Below are positions 1 through 7,801 of a stretch of 14,960 bases of DNA, piece by piece. The stretch is taken from contig DITF01000248.1 of assembly GCA_002422125.1 (NCBI GenBank), positions 1 to 14,960 of the forward strand. The letters run 5' to 3'. The notes below the pieces were generated by a model. The model ran no database searches. It saw only the letters and a program-made list of their open reading frames with translations, and was not told the DNA's origin. Position 1 is the stretch's first letter; every line of letters begins with the position of its first letter. Origin of the DNA: a bacterium UBP17_UBA6191. GTDB lineage: Bacteria; Muiribacteriota; UBA6191. The translations under genes were made by a program, and so were the position numbers.

Positions 1-282
1 ATGAAACATAGCAAATTTCACGAAAACCTTCAGAACATAATGGCTGGCTGCAAACTGTGGTTAGTTCCACACCGGGAAAAAGGTTTTATGCCGGCAAAAG
101 AGTTACAGTCCTGCTTTCCATCTGGCTTACTCTTAAAAGGCCGCAGAGAAGTCTGGGAAAAGTTTTTAGGGCTGGGTATCAAGAAAAAAGTCCTGGTCTA
201 TTGCGGATCTTTACGCTTTGCTGGCTTGGTAAGGAATGACTTTCTTAGGACGATTCGTACAAAGTCATACAAAAAAGGCTAA
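1..282 (+). CDS. Doubtful small ORF upstream of fliD
   Basis: An open frame of 93 codons that opens with ATG at the first base of the window, so the true start and any ribosome binding site cannot be seen. The product would be basic and lysine/arginine-rich (the last residues are KSYKKG), with no signal peptide, membrane segment or motif I recognise. A second frame (57-239) is open over the same bases, which weakens the case for either. Its TAA stop (280-282) overlaps the -35 element of the fliD promoter. It may be a short unknown protein, the end of a decayed gene, or non-coding sequence. I saw no RNA fold or repeat that better explains the region; a 5-bp hairpin at 56-71 is too small to count. 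Confidence 0.2.
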   Translation: MKHSKFHENLQNIMAGCKLWLVPHREKGFMPAKELQSCFPSGLLLKGRREVWEKFLGLGIKKKVLVYCGSLRFAGLVRNDFLRTIRTKSYKKG

Positions 283-307
283 ACTATAGTTAGCATTCTG
301 CCGATAG
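280..307 (+). promoter_or_regulatory. FliA (sigma-28) type promoter for fliD
   Basis: TAAA at 280-283, a 16-base spacer, then GCCGATAG at 300-307. The flagellar sigma-28 consensus is TAAA, about 15 bases, then GCCGATAA, so the -10 element matches at 7 of 8 positions and the spacer is one base longer. Transcription would begin near 313, giving a leader of about 25 bases that contains the ribosome binding site. The match fits the known late (class 3) expression of filament-cap genes. It implies that this organism has a FliA-like sigma factor, probably opposed by FlgM. Confidence 0.75.
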
Positions 308-325
308 GATCAGATAGGACATGTT

Positions 326-330
326 GGGAG
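326..330 (+). promoter_or_regulatory. Ribosome binding site of fliD
   Basis: GGGAG lies 6 bases before the ATG at 337. It is a good Shine-Dalgarno match and supports that start, which also begins the conserved FliD N-terminus. Confidence 0.6.
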
Positions 331-336
331 TAGTTT

Positions 337-2604
337 ATGAGCAATGATTTACGCTTGGGTACAGGGTTAGTTTCTGGAATTGATTCTGCCGCACTTGTGG
401 ACGCATTAACGGCCCGACAAAAAGAGCCAATGAATATTGCAGAGCGCAAGGCGTATGAGCTCAAAATCCAGAAGGAAGAGTATCAAAGCATATTCTCTTC
501 TATCAGTGCCCTTGAAGATTCCGCCCTGCAACTCTCACTAAGTGCCACTTTTAACCGCAAGACGGCAAAATCGTCCAATGAATCTGTGGCCACGGCTACT
601 GCAACCACTGCGGCTGAATTAGGTAGTTACGATTTAAATGTCACCCAGCTTGCTGAAGCTCATCGTGTGGCATCTGATAGTGTTACTAGTGTTACTGAAT
701 CGCTGACCAACAGTAGCCAAACCTTCAAAGTGAATGGAATCAGTGTAACCATGCAGGCTGGCACTAGCTTGACCTCGATGCGAAATGCCCTGAATTCAAT
801 CAAGGTTCAGACAGGAGTACAGGCCGATATTATTGACAAGCGGCTTGTATTAAGTAGCACCAAAACCGGTGTAGCCAATTCCATAACGATGGAAGACACC
901 AGCGGAACATTGCTGAGAGATATTGGGATTTTAGCCGACAACACAACTTCTAGCATAGGTCCAGAAGATTCTCTAGGAAGCTCTTTAAGAACCGTGACCG
1001 TTGGAGACTGGCAATTCGCGCCTGGTTCCATGACCATCAACGGGGAAGAAATTATCCTGAGTGGGGGCGAGACTTTTGCACAATTAGGTGCCATGATTCA
1101 GGATGCCAATATACCAGGTCTCAGTCTGGAAATATCCCCAACTGGATTGGTGTTTCATAGCGAAAACGGTGCCGTTGAAATTACAGATAACACTGGAATC
1201 AATGGCTCGATTTTGAAAGAAATCCATTTTATGGAAAGCCCCCCATTAGGAGCACTTAATCTGGCTGGTAAATCCCTGATTGTGAACGGGGAGCAAATTG
1301 ATTTCACCACCGAAACCACAGCTCAAGAAGTAGCCGATACATTTAATGCGGCCCAAGTCACCGGGGTCCGCGCCAGCATTGATCCTAACTCCAATAGTTT
1401 GCGCATTTATTCTGACCCTGGATTAGCAATTAATATCGCGGGTGATGCCGCCCCAGAATTTGGAGCCTTCACTCTACAAACCCCAACCACCCCATCTCTT
1501 GCATGGGAACATTACAATAATGAAGAATCCATCATTACCGTAAATGGAGAAGAAGTAACCATACCGGCCTATGCCAGACTGACCCAGATTCGTGATGCCA
1601 TTAACACAACAACTCCCGATTCTGGAGTAACTGCTGCCGTAAATGCTGGTGTACTTGAGTTAAACAGTACGGGACCCCTTAATATTCAGGATGTTCAGGG
1701 TACTTTAGCTCAGGTGATTGGAATTCAGTCTGGATTTAAAAATGAACTAAAAACCGCCAAAGATGCAATAATGACCATCAATGGAATCTCTGTGACTCGC
1801 GCCGAAAATACCGTTACGGGTGCCCTTGAGGAAGTCACTATATCACTGAAGAGTCTCGGATCAAGCCAGCTAAACATCACAAATGACACAGACACAGCCA
1901 AAACTGCGGTACTGAATTTTGTGGAAAGCTATAACCAGACGATTGAACTGATTGACACCAAACTCAGAGCCAAAAAAGATTATTCGATCAAGGGCATTAC
2001 CGAAGAGCAAAAAGAAAAAATGAGTAAGGAAGATATTGAAAAACTTGATGAGGACCTGAGAAATCAGGCCTTGGCCGGGGACCCATTACTGCAAAGAGCC
2101 TATAATCTATTGCGTTCTTTTAGCTACAATAGGGTACAGGGGTTAACCGGCATCAACTCCCTAAGTGCCATGGGAATTTCTACTGGCTCCATTGGCTCAA
2201 ATCCTGAACAAACCAGAATTGGCAAACTTCAGATTGTGGATCAGACCAAGTTTGATACAGCTCTAAATGATAAGTTAAGTGAGGTAAGAGACTTTTTCAC
2301 TCGTAAGGATGAAGGGTTGACAAGCTCTCAACTGGGGATTGGAGAAAGACTTAAAATTGAACTCAGGAAGTTCACTGCCTTTGATGGTCTGATTACCAGG
2401 AAAGCCGGAAGACCTGGACAAACGGTATCTTCGTCCTTAATTGATCGACAAATTGCCAGTTTATCTCTGGAAATCTTGAATAAAAATCGATCTCTGCTAA
2501 AATACCAAGAGAGTTTGTTGCTTACTTTTCAGAATATGGAGTCAGCACTGTCTCAATTACAAAGTCAGTCTAACGCATTATCTCAGTCGTCTGGTGGTTT
2601 ATAA
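337..2604 (+). CDS. fliD: Flagellar filament cap protein FliD (HAP2), enlarged
   Basis: FliD forms the cap at the distal tip of the flagellum and directs folding and insertion of exported flagellin. The N-terminus (LGTGLVSGIDSAALVDAL, residues 7-24) is the classic FliD_N signature, followed by a coiled-coil segment to about residue 75 and the ELGSYDLNVTQLA strand region near 94-106. The C-terminal FliD domain spans about 515-755, with SYNQTIELI (531-539) and a final heptad-rich helix (705-750). At 755 residues it is far longer than the roughly 470 of E. coli FliD. The extra length is four consecutive units of about 80-100 residues, each opening with a flagellin hook IN-type motif (KVNG 131, TING 233, VNG 316, VNG 402); a fifth ING at 481 is the usual return strand into the core. 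It is first in its run, behind a sigma-28 type promoter. Identity is secure; the domain count is read by eye. Confidence 0.96.
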   Translation: MSNDLRLGTGLVSGIDSAALVDALTARQKEPMNIAERKAYELKIQKEEYQSIFSSISALEDSALQLSLSATFNRKTAKSSNESVATATATTAAELGSYDLNVTQLAEAHRVASDSVTSVTESLTNSSQTFKVNGISVTMQAGTSLTSMRNALNSIKVQTGVQADIIDKRLVLSSTKTGVANSITMEDTSGTLLRDIGILADNTTSSIGPEDSLGSSLRTVTVGDWQFAPGSMTINGEEIILSGGETFAQLGAMIQDANIPGLSLEISPTGLVFHSENGAVEITDNTGINGSILKEIHFMESPPLGALNLAGKSLIVNGEQIDFTTETTAQEVADTFNAAQVTGVRASIDPNSNSLRIYSDPGLAINIAGDAAPEFGAFTLQTPTTPSLAWEHYNNEESIITVNGEEVTIPAYARLTQIRDAINTTTPDSGVTAAVNAGVLELNSTGPLNIQDVQGTLAQVIGIQSGFKNELKTAKDAIMTINGISVTRAENTVTGALEEVTISLKSLGSSQLNITNDTDTAKTAVLNFVESYNQTIELIDTKLRAKKDYSIKGITEEQKEKMSKEDIEKLDEDLRNQALAGDPLLQRAYNLLRSFSYNRVQGLTGINSLSAMGISTGSIGSNPEQTRIGKLQIVDQTKFDTALNDKLSEVRDFFTRKDEGLTSSQLGIGERLKIELRKFTAFDGLITRKAGRPGQTVSSSLIDRQIASLSLEILNKNRSLLKYQESLLLTFQNMESALSQLQSQSNALSQSSGGL

Positions 2605-2607
2605 TAA

Positions 2608-3228
2608 ATGTTGAAGATCGAAATCAACCAAGAGTATCTGGAAGTAGACCCAAATCCTTATAAAAATTTTCGTGAACTCGTTTTACATCTTGAGCGAGAT
2701 CACCTTGAGCCTAAGGGCGAGGTGATTACCGCGCTTTTTCTAAATGGCGTGGAATTAGAAGAGCAGGACGAAAAAGATCAGAACAGTCTTCCGGTTGACA
2801 GGGTGAAAAGCCTGAAGCTTCGTACTTCCAACAAAGAAGAGCTAGCATTACAGGCTCTTCAGGATGCAGTGAAAATTCTGCCTGAAATACAGGCAGTCCT
2901 CAAATCCAGTCTGGCCCATTTTGAAAACCATGCTGAAAGTAAGGGAATGGCTGACTTTGTTACAGTCACCGATGGACTCAATTGGTTTTCTTCCGTCTAC
3001 CATGGGACTGAAGTCGTGTTTCGTGAACGAATCAAGGTGAGGCAAATTAACTCTATGCCCTTTTTAGAATCTAGCCGCCGTCTCTCCAAGCTGGTTCAGG
3101 AGCTTGTCCTTGCCCAGCAAAGAAGCGATCTCACCACTTTCCGTGACATTCTTGAGTATGAGCTTGGACCACTGCTAAAGGAAATTCTGGACGGTTTGCC
3201 TGAATTTTTACAGGCACTGTCCGAATAA
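2608..3228 (+). CDS. Unrecognised protein between fliD and maf
   Basis: I do not recognise this 206-residue protein. It starts 3 bases after the fliD stop (TAATAAATG) and ends 11 bases before the glycosyltransferase gene, so it is almost certainly cotranscribed with both. There is no signal peptide or membrane segment, so it should be cytoplasmic and acidic. Residues 1-73 alternate short strands and one helix and contain ALFLNGVELEE (42-52), which could be a small ubiquitin-like or beta-grasp fold. Residues 75-206 look entirely helical, with amphipathic segments near 76-110, 155-170 and 174-204. The ribosome binding site is weak (GGTGG about 11 bases upstream), so translation may be coupled to fliD. 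Position and helical tail suggest an export chaperone or assembly factor, for example in the role FliT plays for FliD elsewhere. That is inference from location only; I see no FliT sequence signature. Confidence 0.85.
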   Translation: MLKIEINQEYLEVDPNPYKNFRELVLHLERDHLEPKGEVITALFLNGVELEEQDEKDQNSLPVDRVKSLKLRTSNKEELALQALQDAVKILPEIQAVLKSSLAHFENHAESKGMADFVTVTDGLNWFSSVYHGTEVVFRERIKVRQINSMPFLESSRRLSKLVQELVLAQQRSDLTTFRDILEYELGPLLKEILDGLPEFLQALSE

Positions 3229-3239
3229 ATTATCACATT

Positions 3240-5153
3240 ATGAGCCATGACCCACTTGGTTTTTTAAAGGAACTGGCTCCCTCGCTCTATCAGATTCTGA
3301 ACTCAGAGCAACTCAAAGAGCCCTTAATCGACTCCGTAAGAATTGAGGATGGACATAAAGGGCTGCAGAAGCTAATCGTTCAACACGGAAGTACCGAACT
3401 ATCAGTTCACTCTGCCTATCCTGACAAAGAAGCGGATAAGATTCTTGAGAAAATGCAATTTCACCCACACAAGCTGACGGTGGCCTGGGGAACTGGTCTT
3501 GGGTATCATATCGATTGTTTTTTGGAAAAGCACCCTAACCAGCAACTAGTGATATTGGAACCTAGTTACATGGTTTTACAAAAAGCCATGAGGGTTCGTA
3601 ACTTTGAAAAGTGGTTTCGCAACCCTAACATAACTTTTATTATTACCCCTAATCCCGAGGAAATGGGCCAGTTTATTTGCTCTCAATACAATTTTCACCG
3701 GCACTCCGGCATGCAATTTCTGGAACTTCCAAGCTACGCCAAACACTTTCAGTCTGCTTTTAATACAGTAAAAAAGATTTTTATAGACAACCTCAGTAAA
3801 TTTACCGCCAACATGGCCACCATTATGGATGCGGACGACGACTTTTTAGAAAACTGCATGCGTAATGTCCGTCACTTTAGCCGATTTCCTTGGGTTTCTT
3901 CTTTGTTTGGACAATTCCCTGGGATTCCGGCAATTGTGATCAGTGCCGGACCTTCTTTACACCTGCAGTTTGAAAAGCTAAAGGACCTTAACGATAAAGC
4001 CGTACTGATTGCTGTCGATACAGCCTACCCTATATTAAAAAAACAAGGTATTGAGCCCCATTTTGTTTGTACTGCCGATCCAAATTCCGTTAATTTTATC
4101 CACTTAAAAGGTCTGGATGTGTCCAATACTCATTTGGTGGTTGAACCTATGAGCTGGCATGAAACCTTGGAAATGCCTTCTGTTAAGGCGTTTATCAGTA
4201 ATTTTGATGGTTATTATTCCAGTTATTTTGCCTATTTTGCCCCCGATCCTGCAAAAATTTTGTCTTGGGGCTCCATTGCGTCTACCTGCTTTGATGTGGC
4301 CAGGAAACTAAACTGCAATCCAATTACCTTTGTGGGGCAGGATTTGGCATACAGCGATCTTTTAACCCATTGCCCAACTTCAAGGTTTGATGAGCGCTAC
4401 CAAGCCTCCATTGATGCTGCTCCCGCCATGAAGCGCTATACCACCTATGAAACCTATCATATGCAGATGATTCTGACCAAGCCTTTAATAAAGGCCCATG
4501 ATATGTACAATTCCATTGTGCTTACACAGCAGAATCTGAAACTGTATGCCGGATGGCTAGAAGAGCAATTCAAAATTTCCACTCAGACAATTATTAACGC
4601 ATCTGAGCGAGGAATTTTAAAAAACCACTGTAAAATAATGTCTTTCGATCAAGTAAGAGAACAGATTCTGACACAAAAACATCCAATATCTGAAAAGATC
4701 AATCAATTGTATCTAAACAAGTCCCCCTATCTCCACAAGGAGCTTTTACAAGATTTGGAATTTAAAACTACGCAACTAAAGAGCGCACAACAGTTTGCTA
4801 AGAAAATGCAAAAAAATTGCCTGGATCTTATTGAACAAGCCAAGAATCAAGATACCTGTAAAGAAGAGGTTTTGATTAAAGGCCGCTTTTCGGAAATGAC
4901 TTCAGGTGCTAACTGTGGCATTTCAGATCGTATCATTCTGGGATGGATGGAGCACAAAAACCAAAAAGCCGAGGTATTCTTCCAAAGAAGCCTAGGTAAG
5001 TTAGTTGGTTCCTCTTTCTCTGGTGAACTAGTTCAGGAAATGGGCGAACTTTATTATAATTATTTTGAGTCACGGCATAAGGCCTTTACCGATCTTATCC
5101 GTTTTTTAGGTATTGCCATTGAAGGTTGTTGGCAGGCCCTTGAGGAGAGTTAG
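3240..5153 (+). CDS. Maf-type motility-associated glycosyltransferase (DUF115)
   Basis: Members of this family transfer nonulosonic acids such as pseudaminic or legionaminic acid to serine and threonine of flagellin in the cytoplasm before export. The 637-residue protein shows the family layout: an N-terminal Rossmann-like region with VAWGTGLGYH (81-90) and LVILEPS (103-109), then the central DUF115/MptE-like domain with AIVISAGPSL (231-240), CTADP (277-281), WGSIASTCFDVA (343-354) and ITFVGQDLAYS (362-372), then a mainly helical C-terminal region from about 400. No signal peptide or membrane span is seen. It lies between fliD and fliS, a common place for maf genes and close to the chaperone that holds its likely substrate. 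No flagellin gene or sugar-synthesis gene (pseB-I or neuB type) is in the window, so donor sugar and acceptor are unknown. The start has no clear Shine-Dalgarno sequence. Confidence 0.9.
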   Translation: MSHDPLGFLKELAPSLYQILNSEQLKEPLIDSVRIEDGHKGLQKLIVQHGSTELSVHSAYPDKEADKILEKMQFHPHKLTVAWGTGLGYHIDCFLEKHPNQQLVILEPSYMVLQKAMRVRNFEKWFRNPNITFIITPNPEEMGQFICSQYNFHRHSGMQFLELPSYAKHFQSAFNTVKKIFIDNLSKFTANMATIMDADDDFLENCMRNVRHFSRFPWVSSLFGQFPGIPAIVISAGPSLHLQFEKLKDLNDKAVLIAVDTAYPILKKQGIEPHFVCTADPNSVNFIHLKGLDVSNTHLVVEPMSWHETLEMPSVKAFISNFDGYYSSYFAYFAPDPAKILSWGSIASTCFDVARKLNCNPITFVGQDLAYSDLLTHCPTSRFDERYQASIDAAPAMKRYTTYETYHMQMILTKPLIKAHDMYNSIVLTQQNLKLYAGWLEEQFKISTQTIINASERGILKNHCKIMSFDQVREQILTQKHPISEKINQLYLNKSPYLHKELLQDLEFKTTQLKSAQQFAKKMQKNCLDLIEQAKNQDTCKEEVLIKGRFSEMTSGANCGISDRIILGWMEHKNQKAEVFFQRSLGKLVGSSFSGELVQEMGELYYNYFESRHKAFTDLIRFLGIAIEGCWQALEES

Positions 5154-5239
5154 CAACAAATGTTGGCCTCAATTATCATAATTTGTAGTGTCTTTTATGA
5201 ATTTAACTTTCGGATTATGTAGACCATACACCGATCCTA

Positions 5240-5258
5240 TATAATAGCCACGAAGGAG
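5240..5258 (+). promoter_or_regulatory. Possible promoter -10 and ribosome binding site of fliS
   Basis: The 112-base gap between maf and fliS contains an exact TATAAT at 5240-5245 and a strong Shine-Dalgarno AAGGAG at 5253-5258, 7 bases before the ATG at 5266. No convincing -35 hexamer is seen at 16-18 bases spacing. A start site near 5252 would place the ribosome binding site at the very 5' end of the mRNA. The binding site is secure; the promoter is tentative. There is no sigma-28 match at correct spacing here. Confidence 0.4.
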
Positions 5259-5265
5259 AACGCGA

Positions 5266-5880
5266 ATGAGTCTAGCCTATCAAAATCAAATGGGTCAGTA
5301 CAAACGGATGAAGATCGAATCTGCAACACCGGAGATGCTCATCCTTATGTTATATGACGGGGCCATTAAAAATATTTGCCTGGCCCAGGAAATGATTCAC
5401 GATAAATCCAAAATTGAGCACTGCAATAATCACTTTGTGAAAGCTCAAAACATCATCACCGAGTTGATGGTGTCCCTCAACTTCGAGGTTGGAGGCGACA
5501 TTGCCCGCAACCTGTTTAATATCTATGAGTTTATGAATTACAGTCTGGCTCAGGCCAATATAAATAAGACTGGAGACGGTTTAGACACCATTGTTACCAT
5601 GTTAAAGGATCTGCGCAATACTTGGCAGGAAGTAATCCGCATGAACAAGGAAAAATATCCAAACGGTATTCCAGCCGCTGATCAGTTAAAAGAAATTGAA
5701 GGACCACCTCCCCAGCTTTTAGCTCCTGTTTCTGCTGAATTGGAAGAAAATGAACCACTTCCTGATGGTATTGCTCCAGCCCCTTCTGCCGTCCCTACCA
5801 GCACATCTACAGCCGCTGGAACTTCTGGGCAGAATCGCTTTAAGCAGATTTACGGTAAGGCGTTGCCTCGCAAGAACTAG
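5266..5880 (+). CDS. fliS: Flagellin export chaperone FliS with long C-terminal tail
   Basis: FliS binds the C-terminal helix of flagellin in the cytoplasm, prevents early polymerisation and helps deliver it to the FlhA export gate. Residues 1-130 are a clear FliS core: an N-terminal tyrosine segment (YQNQMGQYKRMKIESATP, 5-22), the signature EMLILMLYDGAI (23-34), and four predicted helices ending near ETW-like TWQEVIRMN (119-127). Ordinary FliS proteins are about 125-140 residues. This one has 204, because of a proline, alanine, serine and threonine-rich tail (about 140-188) that ends in a basic, aromatic tip, RFKQIYGKALPRKN (191-204). The AAGGAG ribosome binding site fixes the start. A gene for a GNAT protein begins 3 bases downstream. 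The identity of the core is secure; the role of the tail is unknown. Confidence 0.93.
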   Translation: MSLAYQNQMGQYKRMKIESATPEMLILMLYDGAIKNICLAQEMIHDKSKIEHCNNHFVKAQNIITELMVSLNFEVGGDIARNLFNIYEFMNYSLAQANINKTGDGLDTIVTMLKDLRNTWQEVIRMNKEKYPNGIPAADQLKEIEGPPPQLLAPVSAELEENEPLPDGIAPAPSAVPTSTSTAAGTSGQNRFKQIYGKALPRKN

Positions 5881-5883
5881 ATC

Positions 5884-6387
5884 ATGAACTTGAATTCCCC
5901 GGTGTTTCGGGATATGCAGACCTACGATCTGCGCCCCGTTTTAGCACTGGGGAAACACATTTACCAGTTTGCGTCCTCTGACAGTTTCCTAGCGCACAAT
6001 GAGCTGATTTTAAGAGAGTTTTTACTGTGGGCCGGACAAGGCAAAGCGGAGTGCGTTGTCCTTGAAGAATCAGACTCACATGAATTATTAGGCTATTTCT
6101 TGTTGATTCTGGATGCTGACTGCATTGACAGATTCTGGAAAGTCCCTGAAAACTACAGACAAACTACTGCGTACCTAGCCCAGATAGTTATCCAGCCCGG
6201 TCTTCAAGCCAAAGGCTTCGGCTCTAAGATGCTTGAAGAAATTGAAACCCGTGCACAGGCGAATGGCAAGTTAAAATTGCGCCTGGAAGTTGCCTCCTTA
6301 AATCCAGCTTATCAATGGTATTTGAAGCGAAATTTCACCGTTTGGGGTTCTCAGCACTTTATGGAGAAATCTTTTGAGGACAATTGA
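5884..6387 (+). CDS. GNAT-family N-acetyltransferase
   Basis: A 167-residue member of the GNAT superfamily, which moves an acetyl group from acetyl-CoA to an amine. Motif A, which binds the CoA pyrophosphate, is visible as AQIVIQPGLQAKGFGSKML (99-117), with the Q-x-x-G-x-G/A core at Q108-A-K-G-F-G113. Motif B appears near NPAYQWYLKRNF (140-151), as in small-molecule and protein N-acetyltransferases. The substrate cannot be read from sequence. Location next to flagellar glycosylation genes makes an amino-sugar substrate (as for PseH) conceivable, but a RimI-like or unrelated role fits equally well. It starts 3 bases after fliS and its end overlaps the next gene by 14 bases, so expression is likely coupled to both. 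Confidence 0.85.
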   Translation: MNLNSPVFRDMQTYDLRPVLALGKHIYQFASSDSFLAHNELILREFLLWAGQGKAECVVLEESDSHELLGYFLLILDADCIDRFWKVPENYRQTTAYLAQIVIQPGLQAKGFGSKMLEEIETRAQANGKLKLRLEVASLNPAYQWYLKRNFTVWGSQHFMEKSFEDN

Positions 6388-7801
6388 AATAATCCTTTGT
6401 CTGATACTCTGCCTGTGGTGGCCCTTAAGTGATCCTGGAAGCATCAAATTTCTGGCCCTGCCCGTGTTTGTATACTTTTGCATTCGGCAATGGGGTGGAA
6501 GTAAAGCCATTTTTCTAGTATGCCTTTGCTCCTGCCTATTGTTACTAGCCCCATCCTGGGAACAACGACACGCATTTATGGATTTAATTGGCTACCTGGG
6601 TTTATTACTAGGTCTTTACAATCCCAAATCTTTGTACCCAAAGGCTTTTTTGATATTTGCGATCAGCAATCTGTTTCTGTATATAATCCATGTTGCTGAC
6701 TTATTGCCATGGGAAACTCATCAGCCTTTTGTCCTTAAAACCATTGAAATCTACGGGGCTTCAGACGGATTTCCCGGGTTGGTTGGTAATCCAAGTCCAC
6801 TATGTCTTATCCTACTGGCTGGATTAAGCCAATTTAATAATAAACGACTGCTGACGCTATATCTTCTATTATCCACCCCTTTGGTCCTTCAATCTACCTC
6901 AACAATTGGAATACTGCTTTTTCTATTTGGGGGAATTGCACAACTTCTAGGCATTAGAGTTTTAAATCAGTTAGGCTTATTGTTGGTAATTTGTGTGACG
7001 GCTTTTATCCTGTTGCCTGACTCGGTCGCGAAACGCCCCTTGGAGACTCGCTCCGTATTATGGAAGAGCGCATTCATACATCTCAGTTTTTGGGGTAATG
7101 GCTCATCTGACTTTCAAAGAAAAAGCGGGCTATATTTGAGTGAAGAAGCCAATCAAACCAGAATCTCCCGAAACCAATTCCATCCGCACAATGACCTACT
7201 CTGGCACCTATATGCTTACGGAGTCTTTGGTTTTTTATTGCGATTATTGATTTGTTTTTACCTTTTCATCCGCTTTCTGACCAACCCGCAGGCCGCTCCC
7301 CTGTTATTGGCCTGGTTTCAAGCCCAGTTCACCCCTGATCTCATCTCCTTTCCAGCCGGGTTTGTCATACTTTTTTTGTCTGGCGCAATGGCCGGAAGAC
7401 CAGATTCATCTTTAAAAGGTTCAAGAAGCATCAGCATTTGTGCTCCCCTATTATTGCTTATTCCAATATCAGCCCTGATACACTCCTACATCTGGTCGTC
7501 CCAGATTCGCAAAAATTCTCCGATCCGACTGCATGAGCCAAAACACTTTCTGGGCCCTACAAGTGAATACAATCTAATTGTAAACCTGATTAGTGAAGGC
7601 AAAACTGAGCTGGCCCTGATAAGAGCACATCAACTGCAATCGATTGCCCCCGATTTTTTTGATCTGCATTATCTGATGGCCTTGGCATATCTTCAGTCAG
7701 GAGACTATAAAAACTCTCGTGCTGAGTTGTGGAAGATGCTTCAAATCCAACCCGAACATCTATACGCTCGCCAGCTTCTGGCCGATATACAAAATCGATG
7801 A
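6374..7801 (+). CDS. Wzy/WaaL/PglL-like membrane protein with C-terminal TPR region
   Basis: A polytopic inner-membrane protein of 475 residues. Roughly ten hydrophobic segments lie between residue 3 and 376, with a hydrophilic loop at about 215-275 holding TRSVLWKSA (225-233), WGNGSSDF (240-247) and FHPHNDLLW (269-277). An arginine followed by H-x-H-N just before a membrane span matches the Wzy_C (O-antigen ligase) pattern, where this periplasmic loop joins lipid-linked glycans to an acceptor. Members include WaaL (lipid A core), Wzy (polymerase) and PglL (protein O-glycosylation). Residues about 396-475 form a soluble TPR-like helical region with two repeats. The start is TTG at 6374, inside the GNAT gene; no better in-frame ATG gives the first membrane segment. 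The stop overlaps the next start (ATGA). Family membership is likely; the glycan and acceptor are unknown. Confidence 0.75.
   Translation: MRTIEIILCLILCLWWPLSDPGSIKFLALPVFVYFCIRQWGGSKAIFLVCLCSCLLLLAPSWEQRHAFMDLIGYLGLLLGLYNPKSLYPKAFLIFAISNLFLYIIHVADLLPWETHQPFVLKTIEIYGASDGFPGLVGNPSPLCLILLAGLSQFNNKRLLTLYLLLSTPLVLQSTSTIGILLFLFGGIAQLLGIRVLNQLGLLLVICVTAFILLPDSVAKRPLETRSVLWKSAFIHLSFWGNGSSDFQRKSGLYLSEEANQTRISRNQFHPHNDLLWHLYAYGVFGFLLRLLICFYLFIRFLTNPQAAPLLLAWFQAQFTPDLISFPAGFVILFLSGAMAGRPDSSLKGSRSISICAPLLLLIPISALIHSYIWSSQIRKNSPIRLHEPKHFLGPTSEYNLIVNLISEGKTELALIRAHQLQSIAPDFFDLHYLMALAYLQSGDYKNSRAELWKMLQIQPEHLYARQLLADIQNR

Noticed and set aside
238..266. Hairpin GACTTT / AAAGTC before fliD
   Set aside because: Only 6 bp with a 17-base loop and no following T-run; likely chance.
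5204..5237. Sigma-28 promoter before fliS (TAAC ... ACCGATCC)
   Set aside because: The two elements are 22 bases apart, too far for sigma-28, and both deviate from consensus.
7729..7797. Upstream in-frame ATG for the exported TPR protein
   Set aside because: It would overlap the preceding gene by 73 bases and bury the signal peptide; ATG 7798 gives an ATGA overlap and an exposed signal.
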